Shown piece by piece: positions 34,303-42,720 of a stretch of 64,000 nt of DNA. Below the pieces are notes generated by a model. That model did no database searches and had not been told where the DNA came from. It saw only the letters and a program-made list of their open reading frames with translations. Numbering within the stretch: the stretch's first letter is position 1; each line of letters begins with the position of its first letter. Source of the stretch: Mucilaginibacter rubeus. Lineage in GTDB: Bacteria; Bacteroidota; Bacteroidia; Sphingobacteriales; Sphingobacteriaceae. A program made the translations under genes and the position numbers. The stretch lies in contig NZ_BMKD01000009.1 in the NCBI RefSeq assembly GCF_014643835.1, forward strand, positions 1 to 64,000, written 5' to 3'.

Positions 34303-34893
34303 CTAAAACCTATACTTATAAGCCACATTTAACACCAACTGATTAATAGCATGGTCGTAATCGGTATTCTTGTATCCCCTTTCAAATTGCAAACCAAAAT
34401 CGAGCCCGTGATGAGGGCCAATAGGCGCAACAGCTCCTGCCCCTCCTGCGTAAATAAATGAGGTACGTGCTCTACTATTGATGCTGAAAGCGCTGCCTGT
34501 TTCGGCATTTACATAAAGGTATTTTGTAAAGTAATATTTCAAACCCGCGGTTAGCGGCAGGTAAGCATACAGATCATGATAGTGGTCATCGTAGAAAACG
34601 TTTGACGAGTTGCTTGAAAATAAATACTGCGGGGTTGATGCGGTAAAAACAAAGCCGGTGCCGACTGTAAAATGCAGGGTTTCGGTGATCGGCTTTTCCA
34701 GCTTCAGGTTAACGCTAAAGCCGGCATCTACATTAAAATCGGTACCGTTATCATTGCGGTAATTCATGTTAAGCGGAGCTATTATTCCAGACCCTGCACT
34801 TAACGATGTTTGTTCGCCACGCTGCGCTTTGGCTACAAATGAAAATACAGTAAACAATAAAATGAATGTGATGTGGATAGGTTTATAAGTCAT
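34303..34893 (-). CDS. Outer-membrane beta-barrel protein (third of a tandem)
   Basis: A 196-residue porin-like protein with signal peptide (about 1-23, VAKAQ). Its LSAGSGIIAPLNM...VNLKLEKPITETLHFTVGTGF layout parallels the two genes upstream, and it ends NQLVLNVAYKYRF with a terminal Phe, typical of outer-membrane barrels. It has eight or so strands by alternation. A TATTTTCG -7-like box lies 28 bases before the start. No specific function. Confidence 0.72.
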   Translation of the reverse strand: MTYKPIHITFILLFTVFSFVAKAQRGEQTSLSAGSGIIAPLNMNYRNDNGTDFNVDAGFSVNLKLEKPITETLHFTVGTGFVFTASTPQYLFSSNSSNVFYDDHYHDLYAYLPLTAGLKYYFTKYLYVNAETGSAFSINSRARTSFIYAGGAGAVAPIGPHHGLDFGLQFERGYKNTDYDHAINQLVLNVAYKYRF

Positions 34894-34965
34894 GTTATGT
34901 AAGATTACAGGTGCTATTTAACGAAAATACGCCCTTCTGCAATATATCGGCTAAAAATAAAATAT

Positions 34966-35475
34966 TTACCTGCCAAATCTGTAAGCAAATCTGATAGCTG
35001 TTTGCTGCAAGGTATGGGCCGACCAGCTTTCATACCTCAAGCCCAATTCAAAATTGCGGCTATCGGTACCGGTAGGGATCATGATTGCCGGGCCAATGGA
35101 AAAGGCGAACAATTTACGCTCGTCATAATTAAGTTCGATGGCGCTACCTGCTTCGGCCTCAAAAAACACGCCCGAACCTACATTATACCGTACACCTGCT
35201 TTTATCGGTACAAAGACATCACCGCCCGAATGGCCGTAGTTAAAAGGCGAATCTTTGCGAAAGAAACTGCTGAACCCCGCTGTGAGCGTTAGGCTTACCG
35301 GGCTTACAACAGGTTGCTCTAACTTTAGCGATGCACCAACACCTACATTGTACAAACTGCGCGATGGAATACCAAATTCAACCCCGGCACTAAAAGCGGT
35401 AGAAGGTTTCGGTACATCCTGGGCATAGGTTTTAAAAGCAGGGAGGATAAGGAACAGCAATAACAGTTTTTTCAT
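34966..35475 (-). CDS. Outer-membrane beta-barrel protein (second of a tandem)
   Basis: A 169-residue protein starting MKKLLLLFLILPAFKTYAQD, a clean signal peptide, which is why the ATG at 35475 is chosen over 35526. FSAGVEFGIPSRSLYNVGVG, ASLKLEQPVVSPVSLTLTAG and AGVRYNVGSGVFFEAEAGS align by eye with the two neighbours. It ends TAIRFAYRFGR. A TATTTTCG box ends seven bases before the start, giving a very short leader. Probably an 8-stranded barrel; role unknown. Confidence 0.72.
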   Translation of the reverse strand: MKKLLLLFLILPAFKTYAQDVPKPSTAFSAGVEFGIPSRSLYNVGVGASLKLEQPVVSPVSLTLTAGFSSFFRKDSPFNYGHSGGDVFVPIKAGVRYNVGSGVFFEAEAGSAIELNYDERKLFAFSIGPAIMIPTGTDSRNFELGLRYESWSAHTLQQTAIRFAYRFGR

Positions 35476-35524
35476 ATCGGGCCGAAAATACAATATTGCC
35501 CGGCTAATAATTATGAAGAAAAAC

Positions 35525-35556
35525 AATAAGCCCGGAAAACATTTCCCGGGCTTATT
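35525..35556 (-). terminator. Terminator after the first barrel gene
   Basis: AATAAGCCCGG and CCGGGCTTATT form an 11-bp perfect stem followed on the minus strand by a T-rich run. It separates the first and second barrel genes into independent transcripts. Confidence 0.8.
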
Positions 35557-35578
35557 CTAAAGGTTGACAGTAGTTTAA

Positions 35579-36085
35579 TTAAAACCTAAAAGCTACGCGC
35601 AATGCAACCTGGCTTGTAGTGCCGTTTTTTGACCAGGCTTCGTAACGTACACCAGCTTCCAGTCCACCTGCAAAGCTATAGCCTACACCAGGTGAGTAAG
35701 CAAACGCGGTGCCGGCACCACTTTCTGTACCGAATACCGCACCCAACTGACCTTCGGCAAAAAAGGCATCGTCAAAATAATATTTAACGCCTGCTTTAAC
35801 CGGGATAAAACCCGCTCCTGATTTACCAAAAAAATCTTTGATCTCTTTTTTATATAGGAAACGTGTATAACCTGCCGAACCTGTTAAAAATAACTGATCG
35901 GCAATTGGATGATCATACTTCAATGAGCCGCCAATAGCGAAGTTTGAAATCTTGTGGGCGTCACCAACAGGCAAACCTGCATCAACACCAATACTGAATT
36001 TTCCGCCGTCTGAATTTGCTGATTGAGCGTGGGCCGCGATAGCGGTAAAGCCTAAAAAGGCTAATGATAATAATAGTTTTTTCAT
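35579..36085 (-). CDS. Outer-membrane beta-barrel protein (first of a tandem)
   Basis: A 168-residue barrel with signal peptide (about 1-20, AAHAQ). FSIGVDAGLPVGDAHKISNF, GSLKYDHPIADQLFLTGSAG, AGVKYYFDDAFFAEGQLGA and the end TSQVALRVAFRF match the pattern of the next two genes, so the three are paralogues. It lies directly downstream of gldA on the same strand, with 181 bases between. Function unknown. Confidence 0.75.
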   Translation of the reverse strand: MKKLLLSLAFLGFTAIAAHAQSANSDGGKFSIGVDAGLPVGDAHKISNFAIGGSLKYDHPIADQLFLTGSAGYTRFLYKKEIKDFFGKSGAGFIPVKAGVKYYFDDAFFAEGQLGAVFGTESGAGTAFAYSPGVGYSFAGGLEAGVRYEAWSKNGTTSQVALRVAFRF

Positions 36086-36266
36086 ATAACAATAATGTAA
36101 TAAAGTTTGGCATGGCGGGGTACCTCCGCCTTGCCGGTTCGCCTATATAGATGTTACAAACCAGCAATTCGTTACAAAAAATGTTAAAAAAATATTAAAT
36201 GGGTAATAGTTATAGATAATAATTACTCCACTACGTCCTTTCGGATACGGAGCGATGATTTGTTTT

Positions 36267-36974
36267 TTAATTATTGGTAAGGCTGATAAACACCTCCTCC
36301 AACGATTTGCCGCCGTTGTTTTTCCGGAGTTGCTGCAGCGTATCATTGGCTACGATAATTCCTTTATTAATGATAATCACCTGGCTGCAAACGGCTTCAA
36401 CCTCCTGCATAATGTGGGTTGATAGTACAATGGTTTTGCTTTTACCCAAATCGAGGATCAGCTGGCGGATCCCTATCAGTTGGTTTGGATCGAGGCCGGA
36501 AGTTGGCTCATCCAGTATCAGTACTTCCGGGTCATGCAGCATGGCCTGTGCCAGCCCTACCCTTTGACGATAGCCTTTGGATAGCTGCCCTATCTTTTTA
36601 TGCTGCTCGGGGCCGAGGCCTGTTTGTTCAATAATATCGGCCATACGTTTGGCAGGTTCATGAATTTTATGGATGCCCGCAACAAAGCCCAGCGATTCTT
36701 TAACATACATATCCGTATACAGCGGGTTACTTTCAGGCAGGTAACCGATACGGCGTTTAACCTCAAGTGGCTGCTTAGCCACATCAAACCCACACACAGA
36801 TGCCATACCCGATGTTTGCGGGATAAAGCCGGTAAGGATTTTCATGGTGGTTGATTTACCTGCACCATTAGGCCCTAAAAAACCTAATACACCCGGCTGG
36901 GCAGTAAAACTGATGCCATCAACAGCCTTTTGTACACCATAAACCTTGGTTAATGCCTCAACACTGATACTCAT
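36267..36974 (-). CDS. gldA: Gliding motility-type ABC transporter ATP-binding protein GldA
   Basis: A 235-residue ABC ATPase: Walker A GFLGPNGAGKSTT near residue 32, Q-loop YLPESNPLY, signature LSKGYRQRVGLAQAM near 135, Walker B VLILDEPTSGLDP and the switch histidine in LSTHIMQEVE. The sequence is close to GldA, the nucleotide-binding partner of GldF/GldG. The fused gldFG is nearby, interrupted by three barrel genes. A TATTTTTA near-consensus box sits about 9 bases before the start. Confidence 0.82.
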   Translation of the reverse strand: MSISVEALTKVYGVQKAVDGISFTAQPGVLGFLGPNGAGKSTTMKILTGFIPQTSGMASVCGFDVAKQPLEVKRRIGYLPESNPLYTDMYVKESLGFVAGIHKIHEPAKRMADIIEQTGLGPEQHKKIGQLSKGYRQRVGLAQAMLHDPEVLILDEPTSGLDPNQLIGIRQLILDLGKSKTIVLSTHIMQEVEAVCSQVIIINKGIIVANDTLQQLRKNNGGKSLEEVFISLTNN

Positions 36975-37424
36975 GGCTGTAAAAATATGCTTTAGATATG
37001 AGATTTGAGACGGGAGATTTGAGATTCATGCAAAGCGGAGAGTTCTTTTGTGGTGTCCGTCCGTCTAGAGGAGCCGGTTCGCTGCAAACCATTCCGGATG
37101 GTAGTTTACAGCCTAAAAATCAGAAGATTGTTATGTACCTCAAAGGTTAAAAAGTTCATGTGAATGTCATTCTGAAAACCTTTTGAGGCGATAAGGCAAC
37201 ATATACTTTGTAAAAAACGTATTACAATTCAATAGTTTATAAAGCTTGTCTGCTTTTGTCCTTCGGAGTATGATCCCCGGGGCGGACGGACAACAGTACA
37301 GCTTTATAAATGCCAACCAATAATAAAGGTGTTTTGCAGAGGCGCACCACATGTGTCTGTAATATGCAGGGATAACATGCAAGACAAAGCATAGAAGACC
37401 TCACGTGATGCGTCTCCGCATAAA
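36975..37424. other. 450-base gap with repeats, no gene
   Basis: Contains GAGATTTGAGA twice (37000-37010 and 37014-37024) and two oppositely oriented copies of TGTCCGTCCG (37054-37063; inverted at 37283-37292). ACCAT/ATGGT surrounds TCCGG near 37090. The open frame at 37167-37382 has no support and I reject it. Confidence 0.55.
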
Positions 37425-38090
37425 CTACCTTTCAAATACCACGGAGTCACTATCAGCTCCGAGTTGCCCTAATATGTCACTGAGCTCAGTAACCATCGCG
37501 TCAGGGCCGCATATATAAAAATGCTTTGAGAAATCTTTTATTTCAGCTTTCAGAAATTTGGCATCTATGCGCCGTTGATCATACATACTGTCCTTTTGGC
37601 CGGTAATAGTAAAATGCGCGTTTGCACCAAGGATGCTTTTCAGTTCATCCCTCAAAATGATATCCTTATCAGTTTTATTGGAAAAGAAAAGCTTGTTATC
37701 GGCAATTGAACCATCTCTATTTAATTGCCTTAGTATAGCCAAAAAAGGGGTAATACCTGCACCACCTGCAATAAAGTAACCGGGTCCTTTATATTCAATA
37801 GCCCCCCAAACGTCGCGAATAATAAGCTCATCACCTTCATTAACCTTGCTTAGCCTATTGGTAACACCATCATGGTCGGTATAAGTTTTTATGGTAAACT
37901 CAAGATAATTATCATCGTTAAGGCAAGTAAAAGTAAAGGGACGTGTTTCATTACGCCAGCCCTCCATATTGATTGATAATTCGGTAGCCTGACCCGGAAT
38001 AAAGCTGTAACCGGCAGGTTTTTCAAGCCTGAATTGCCTCACATTGTGGGTAACATATTTTGCGGAAAGTATTTTTACGATTTGTTCCAT
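37425..38090 (-). CDS. Ferredoxin-NADP reductase-like flavoprotein
   Basis: A 221-residue soluble oxidoreductase. The FAD-binding half has RPFTFTCLND near residue 50 (the RxYS/T-type motif); the NAD(P)-binding half has GGAGITPFLAILRQL near 105 and HFYICGPDAMV near 190. It lacks an iron-sulphur domain, so it would pass electrons between NAD(P)H and a separate partner that is not visible here. The ATG at 38090 is chosen because the longer frame adds a hydrophobic tail unlike the family. Divergent from glyS. Confidence 0.8.
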   Translation of the reverse strand: MEQIVKILSAKYVTHNVRQFRLEKPAGYSFIPGQATELSINMEGWRNETRPFTFTCLNDDNYLEFTIKTYTDHDGVTNRLSKVNEGDELIIRDVWGAIEYKGPGYFIAGGAGITPFLAILRQLNRDGSIADNKLFFSNKTDKDIILRDELKSILGANAHFTITGQKDSMYDQRRIDAKFLKAEIKDFSKHFYICGPDAMVTELSDILGQLGADSDSVVFER

Positions 38091-38419
38091 TTGTGATCGG
38101 TATCGCAGGCTTAATACAATAATAATGCAAAACAGCCAATAGTTTATAACTATTGACAATAATTGTAGATGGTTTACAAATTATGAGAAATGGCTGACTG
38201 AATATGCGGAATATATGAAGGTAAGGTTTCTCAAAAGTTAACACCCCTTAAAGCATCGTTTGATAACAAACAATGAATGCAATCCTATTTACTGGACTGG
38301 TTTGTATAGTTATGAATGCTCTCTCCATACGCGTTCAGAAAAAAAGATACCTGGAAATAAGGTTTTATTAGAAGCAGCTTTTAAGAAAACGATATTTTTA
38401 GGTAACACTTATCTCAAAG

Positions 38420-38459
38420 TAAATCCGAAATCGAAATTCCCAAATCCGAAATCAAAAAT
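38420..38459 (+). repeat. AAATCCGAAATC tandem words before glyS
   Basis: AAATCCGAAATC occurs at 38421-38432 and again at 38442-38453, directly before the glyS -7 box. It is one of the gap-specific short repeats seen across the window. Confidence 0.55.
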
Positions 38460-38467
38460 TATCTTTG
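38460..38467 (+). promoter_or_regulatory. glyS promoter -7 box
   Basis: TATCTTTG ending eight bases before the ATG at 38476. It supports that start over the frame from 38260 and implies a leader of only a few bases. Confidence 0.65.
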
Positions 38468-38475
38468 CAGCTATT

Positions 38476-39957
38476 ATGAGCAAATCAACCGACGAACTTT
38501 TTAAAAATGTTATATCGCACGCCAAGGAATATGGCTTTGTTTTCCCTTCCAGCGAGATTTATGATGGCTTAAGCGCAGTTTATGATTATGGCCAAAATGG
38601 CGCCGAACTCAAAAACAACATCAAAACCTACTGGTGGAAAGCCATGGTGCAAATGAATGATAACATTGTAGGCATTGATTCGGCCATATTTATGCACCCT
38701 AAGATCTGGAAAGCAAGCGGTCACGTTGATGGCTTCAGCGACCCGATGATCGACAACAAAGACTCCAAAAAACGCTACCGCGCCGACCAATTGCTGGAAG
38801 ACAAGATAGCTAAATACGACAGCGAAGGCAAAACCGATAAAGCTGAACAACTGCAGCATGACATGGATGAGGCCCTGAAAGCCGAAGACCTGACCCGCCT
38901 GCGCGATCTGATCATTGAGCATGAAATTGCCTGCCCGGTAAGCGGCACCCGCAACTGGACAGAAGTGCGCCAGTTTAACCTGATGTTCAGCACCCAGATG
39001 GGCGCTGTGGCTGATGATGCCGATACCATTTACCTTCGTCCTGAAACCGCGCAGGGGATCTTTGTAAACTACCTTAACGTGCAAAAATCGGGCAGGATGA
39101 AAATCCCTTTCGGTATTGCGCAAATAGGTAAAGCTTTCCGTAACGAGGTTATTGCCCGCCAGTTCATTATCCGCATGCGCGAGTTTGAACAAATGGAGAT
39201 GCAGTTCTTTGTTCGCCCCGGCACACAAAAAGAGTGGTTTGACCGGTGGAAAGAAGCCCGCTTAAAATGGCACCTTGCACTGGGTACCGATGCTGCCAAA
39301 TACCGTTACCATGAGCACACCAAACTGGCCCACTACGCTGATGCCGCTTATGATATTGAGTTTGAGTTTCCGTTTGGTTTTAAAGAGGTTGAAGGGATCC
39401 ACAGTCGTACCAATTTCGATTTAAGCCAGCACGAAAAATTTTCGGGCAAAAAACTTCAATACTTTGACCCCGAGGTTGATCCTGAAACAGGTAAGCCTTT
39501 TGGCAACTATGTACCTTACGTAATTGAAACATCGATAGGTTTAGACAGGATGTTCCTGCTTACCATGATCAATGCTTACGAAGAGGAAGACCTAAGCACC
39601 GAAGATAAACAGGACAGCCGCACTGTGTTACGCCTGCACCCTTGCCTGGCACCGGTTAAAGCCGCTATTTTCCCGCTTACTAAAAAAGATGGCCTGCCCG
39701 AAAAAGCACGCGAGATCATGGATAAACTAAAACTCGACTTCAATATCCAGTACGAAGAAAAAGACGCTATCGGTAAACGCTATCGCAGGCAGGATGCTAT
39801 CGGCACGCCTTTCTGCATCACGGTAGATCATCAAACCTTAGAAGATAACACCGTAACTATCCGCCACCGCGACAGCATGGCCCAGGAACGCGTTCCTGCC
39901 GATCAGTTGGATAAGATCATCGGCGATTTGGTTAGCTGGCGGAATGTGTTGAGTTAG
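38476..39957 (+). CDS. glyS: Glycine-tRNA ligase (homodimeric type)
   Basis: Class II synthetase charging tRNA-Gly, of the single-chain alpha2 type. At 493 residues it shows FPSSEIYDGLSAVYDYGQNG (near 20), motif 2 RNEVIARQFIIRMREFEQME (near 220), GIHSRTNFDLSQHEKFSG (near 310), IETSIGLDRMFL motif 3 (near 355) and the anticodon-binding domain at the C-terminus (RLHPCLAPVKAAIFPL). The ATG at 38476 follows the promoter and starts MSKSTDELFKN like homologues. A terminator follows at 39995. Confidence 0.95.
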   Translation: MSKSTDELFKNVISHAKEYGFVFPSSEIYDGLSAVYDYGQNGAELKNNIKTYWWKAMVQMNDNIVGIDSAIFMHPKIWKASGHVDGFSDPMIDNKDSKKRYRADQLLEDKIAKYDSEGKTDKAEQLQHDMDEALKAEDLTRLRDLIIEHEIACPVSGTRNWTEVRQFNLMFSTQMGAVADDADTIYLRPETAQGIFVNYLNVQKSGRMKIPFGIAQIGKAFRNEVIARQFIIRMREFEQMEMQFFVRPGTQKEWFDRWKEARLKWHLALGTDAAKYRYHEHTKLAHYADAAYDIEFEFPFGFKEVEGIHSRTNFDLSQHEKFSGKKLQYFDPEVDPETGKPFGNYVPYVIETSIGLDRMFLLTMINAYEEEDLSTEDKQDSRTVLRLHPCLAPVKAAIFPLTKKDGLPEKAREIMDKLKLDFNIQYEEKDAIGKRYRRQDAIGTPFCITVDHQTLEDNTVTIRHRDSMAQERVPADQLDKIIGDLVSWRNVLS

Positions 39958-39994
39958 TAGAGTTAATAGATTAACAAGTAATCATAATATGTCC

Positions 39995-40024
39995 AAAGCC
40001 TGCATTAACCGTGCAGGCTTTTTT
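39995..40024 (+). terminator. glyS terminator
   Basis: AAAGCCTGCA and TGCAGGCTTT form a 10-bp stem with a seven-base loop, followed by T residues, 37 bases past glyS. Confidence 0.85.
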
Positions 40025-40158
40025 GCAATTCCCGACAAGCTGTTTCGTTCACAAAACGGACGGACACCATACCAACCCAATCTGCATCCCTCCGGGCTAA
40101 TTATCGGCGAAGCAAACAATTGTTTGTCTTGTTCCTTTCAGTGTAAAATCCTGCGTCT

Positions 40159-41280
40159 ATGCCTGCTGTTAAAGAATACCCCTTTTACCTTAAAAGTACT
40201 GTTATACTTTTTGGATTGATATTATTGGTTTACGTGTTTGCCCAACTGGCAGATGTGATGATCCCGCTTGCCTTTTCGGCTTTTATTGCTATTTTGCTTA
40301 ACCCTGTTAGCAACTGGCTGCAGGAACATAAAGTGCCCAAAATTTTGTCTATATGCCTGGCTATGCTGCTTGGCGCTATTTTACTGACAGGGTTGTTCTA
40401 TTTTCTTTCTACCCAGATCATCCAGTTTGGAGATTCGCTGCCCACGCTTAAAAAGAAGTTTGGTGAAATGTTCATCACCTTTAAAGACTGGGTAGCTACC
40501 ACATTTAACTACTCAGTTCAAAAGCAGGATAAGCTTATCAAAGACGCTATGGATAACAGCCAGGCGCTGGTAGGCCGCACACTTGGCAATGTGTTAAGCA
40601 CGTTTGGGTTGATATTTGTGGTACCCGTATATGTTTTCCTGGTATTGTTTTACAAAACCCTGCTCCTGAATTTTATTTACGAAGTATTTTCTGAAGAAAA
40701 CTCCAAACAGGTTGCCGATGTTTTGAAAGAAACCAAATCGGCCATCCAAAGCTATATCCAGGGTTTATTGATTGAGATGGTGATAGTTGCTGTCATGAAT
40801 TCGCTGGCCCTGATATTACTGGGTGTTAAGTATGGCATCCTGATAGGTGTAATAGGCGCTATCCTTAACCTGCTGCCCTACCTGGGCGGCATTATAGCCA
40901 TCTCACTTCCCGTGCTGATGGCAACGGTTACCAAAGACGGTTACACAACGCAGTTAGGAGTGATCATAGCTTATCTTGTTATCCAGTTTATTGATAATAA
41001 TATCCTGGTACCGCGCATTGTGTCATCAAAAGTGCAGATCAACGCGCTTATCTCCATTGTGGTTGTGTTGTTAGGCAATTTACTTTGGGGCTTATCGGGC
41101 ATGTTTCTTTCCATTCCATTTGTAGCAGTCCTCAAAATCATCTTCGACAGGATTGACACCCTGAAACCCTGGGGCAAACTCCTCGGCGATACTGTACCCA
41201 CCAGACCTAAAGGGGCCGGCTGGACTAAAACCAGGAAAAAAGCGGTGCTGCCGGAGGATGAGGTGAAAGGCAAAAGCTGA
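40159..41280 (+). CDS. AI-2E family transporter (PerM-like)
   Basis: A 373-residue inner-membrane protein with about eight membrane segments. The family pattern is clear: VYVFAQLADVMIPLAFSAFI near 25, LNPVSNWLQEH near 48, IVAVMNSLALILLGVKYGIL near 215, and the conserved GAILNLLPYLGG and VIQFIDNNILVPRIVSSKV blocks near 235-290. The members named for autoinducer-2 export are few; others are ion or unknown transporters, so the substrate is open. A repeat hairpin lies 20 bases past the stop. Confidence 0.85.
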   Translation: MPAVKEYPFYLKSTVILFGLILLVYVFAQLADVMIPLAFSAFIAILLNPVSNWLQEHKVPKILSICLAMLLGAILLTGLFYFLSTQIIQFGDSLPTLKKKFGEMFITFKDWVATTFNYSVQKQDKLIKDAMDNSQALVGRTLGNVLSTFGLIFVVPVYVFLVLFYKTLLLNFIYEVFSEENSKQVADVLKETKSAIQSYIQGLLIEMVIVAVMNSLALILLGVKYGILIGVIGAILNLLPYLGGIIAISLPVLMATVTKDGYTTQLGVIIAYLVIQFIDNNILVPRIVSSKVQINALISIVVVLLGNLLWGLSGMFLSIPFVAVLKIIFDRIDTLKPWGKLLGDTVPTRPKGAGWTKTRKKAVLPEDEVKGKS

Positions 41281-41300
41281 AAGGCGAAAGGCCAAAAACA

Positions 41301-41356
41301 AAAGGCGAAAGGTTAAAGATGAGCACAGATACAGCTACCTTTAACCTTTCGCCTTT
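41301..41356. repeat. 18-bp perfect inverted repeat between convergent genes
   Basis: AAAGGCGAAAGGTTAAAG (41301-41318) and CTTTAACCTTTCGCCTTT (41339-41356) with a 20-base loop. It lies between the AI-2E gene and the M16 gene, so it can end both transcripts. The same AAAGG words occur upstream of pheT (19330-19357). Confidence 0.8.
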
Positions 41357-41371
41357 AACCTTTTACCTAAA

Positions 41372-42703
41372 TTAGTGCATCACCGGATTATCTCCATTAT
41401 GCAGTGTACCGTTAATATACAGCAATTGATTTACCTTTTTAGGATCGCCCTGGTATACCCATACAATATTGTTGATATACTTACGGAATGCATTGCTCAC
41501 ATCATCGGGAGTGAGTTTCTTTACATCATCAACCAGGGTTAATGAACGTTTCCAGTTATCATGCAATACTTCATTTGCTGCTATTGATGATGCCTGGGCG
41601 CTGTTGGTTTCGTTTTTATAGTAAAAACCGGTAAGGTAAGTAACCTTCATATCGGCTACATCTTCAGGTTTAAAACCTTCGCGTTTAATTTTATCAACCA
41701 GCTTATCAAACACAGCTATGTATTTATCAGGCTCGGTTGTTGAAACAGAGAACTTGGCAGTTGAGGTTTGACCCGCGCTAAACCATGCCTGTGGGGCATA
41801 TGACAAACCGTTATTAGTACGTACCTCTAAAAAGTGCATGTTCGAGAAGATGCGCATGGCTACATTAAAAGCGTTAAAATCGGGCGTACCGGCGGCAGGA
41901 CCACTGGCGATACCTTCTACATAATTGGTAGCCAAATCACGTTTTTCAACATTGATGCTGTTTTTGTCGGCCCTGAAAGTCGATTTTTTAAACGCGAAAG
42001 CCGGGCCTTGTTTAATACCGCTCAGCATACCCTTTACTTTAGCTTCAATAGCAGCCTGGTCAAGATCGGCAACCACAACAATTACCATGCGAGATTTGGT
42101 CAGTATCGACTGATAATAAGCCTTTGTTTCGGCAGGGGTTAAGGCTGTAACAATAGCTACGGTCCCGCTTGGGTCTTTAGCGTAGTTGGTGCCAGCAAAG
42201 GCTACCTTATCGGCATACTTATCAATGGCATTATCGGGCTGTGAATCTTCTTGCTTAATGTTATTGATGGCATCCTGCTTAATGCGCGCAAACTCCTTTT
42301 CGTCAAACTTCGGCTGGGTTATAGCCTCCACATATAAAGGCCAAACCACGTCAAAGTCGCCTTTAATACAGTTCATGCGCACTACCGAATAGTTTTTGTT
42401 GCTGCTGCCGTAAACGGTGGCGCTTACTTTATCCAGCTCATCTTTAAAGCTGTTTTTATCGTGCTTTAAAGTACCGCATTCGGTAAGGGCGCTCATTGCC
42501 AGCGACTCAATACCCGCTTTGGTAGCCGGGTAGTTTTGCACGCCGCCTTTTATGATGGTTTGTACTTCAACAATATCGTTGCCGCTTGGCTGTACAATAA
42601 CCTTTACGCCATCTACCGTGGTTTCATAGGCCTGTTTTTGCGCCTTGGCTGTATTCCCTATAGCCGCTGCTACCAGCAGGGCAATTATATATTTTTTCAT
42701 CAT
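41372..42703 (-). CDS. M16 peptidase family, non-catalytic partner subunit
   Basis: A 443-residue exported protein with the M16 fold but no HxxEH zinc site: the equivalent stretch reads GIESLAMSALTECG near residue 65. It keeps the later M16 features, including RTNNGLSYAPQAWFS near 305. In two-gene M16B systems one chain carries the zinc and the other completes the chamber; this is the second chain. Signal peptide at residues 1-21 (AKAQ). It follows the active-subunit gene by 17 bases, in one operon. Confidence 0.82.
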   Translation of the reverse strand: MMKKYIIALLVAAAIGNTAKAQKQAYETTVDGVKVIVQPSGNDIVEVQTIIKGGVQNYPATKAGIESLAMSALTECGTLKHDKNSFKDELDKVSATVYGSSNKNYSVVRMNCIKGDFDVVWPLYVEAITQPKFDEKEFARIKQDAINNIKQEDSQPDNAIDKYADKVAFAGTNYAKDPSGTVAIVTALTPAETKAYYQSILTKSRMVIVVVADLDQAAIEAKVKGMLSGIKQGPAFAFKKSTFRADKNSINVEKRDLATNYVEGIASGPAAGTPDFNAFNVAMRIFSNMHFLEVRTNNGLSYAPQAWFSAGQTSTAKFSVSTTEPDKYIAVFDKLVDKIKREGFKPEDVADMKVTYLTGFYYKNETNSAQASSIAANEVLHDNWKRSLTLVDDVKKLTPDDVSNAFRKYINNIVWVYQGDPKKVNQLLYINGTLHNGDNPVMH

Positions 42704-42720
42704 GATGAGGTAGTTTTAAA

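Noticed and set aside
37167-37382. 71-residue minus-strand open frame in the gap upstream of gldA
   Set aside because: It spans repeat motifs (inverted TGTCCGTCCG) and lacks start signals and any recognisable domain.
38260-38475. Long N-terminal extension of glyS
   Set aside because: The extension includes the AAATCCGAAATC repeat and the promoter box, and homologues start at MSKSTDELF.
38569-39228. 219-residue open frame antisense to glyS
   Set aside because: It mirrors the third-position composition of a strongly conserved gene and has no start signals.
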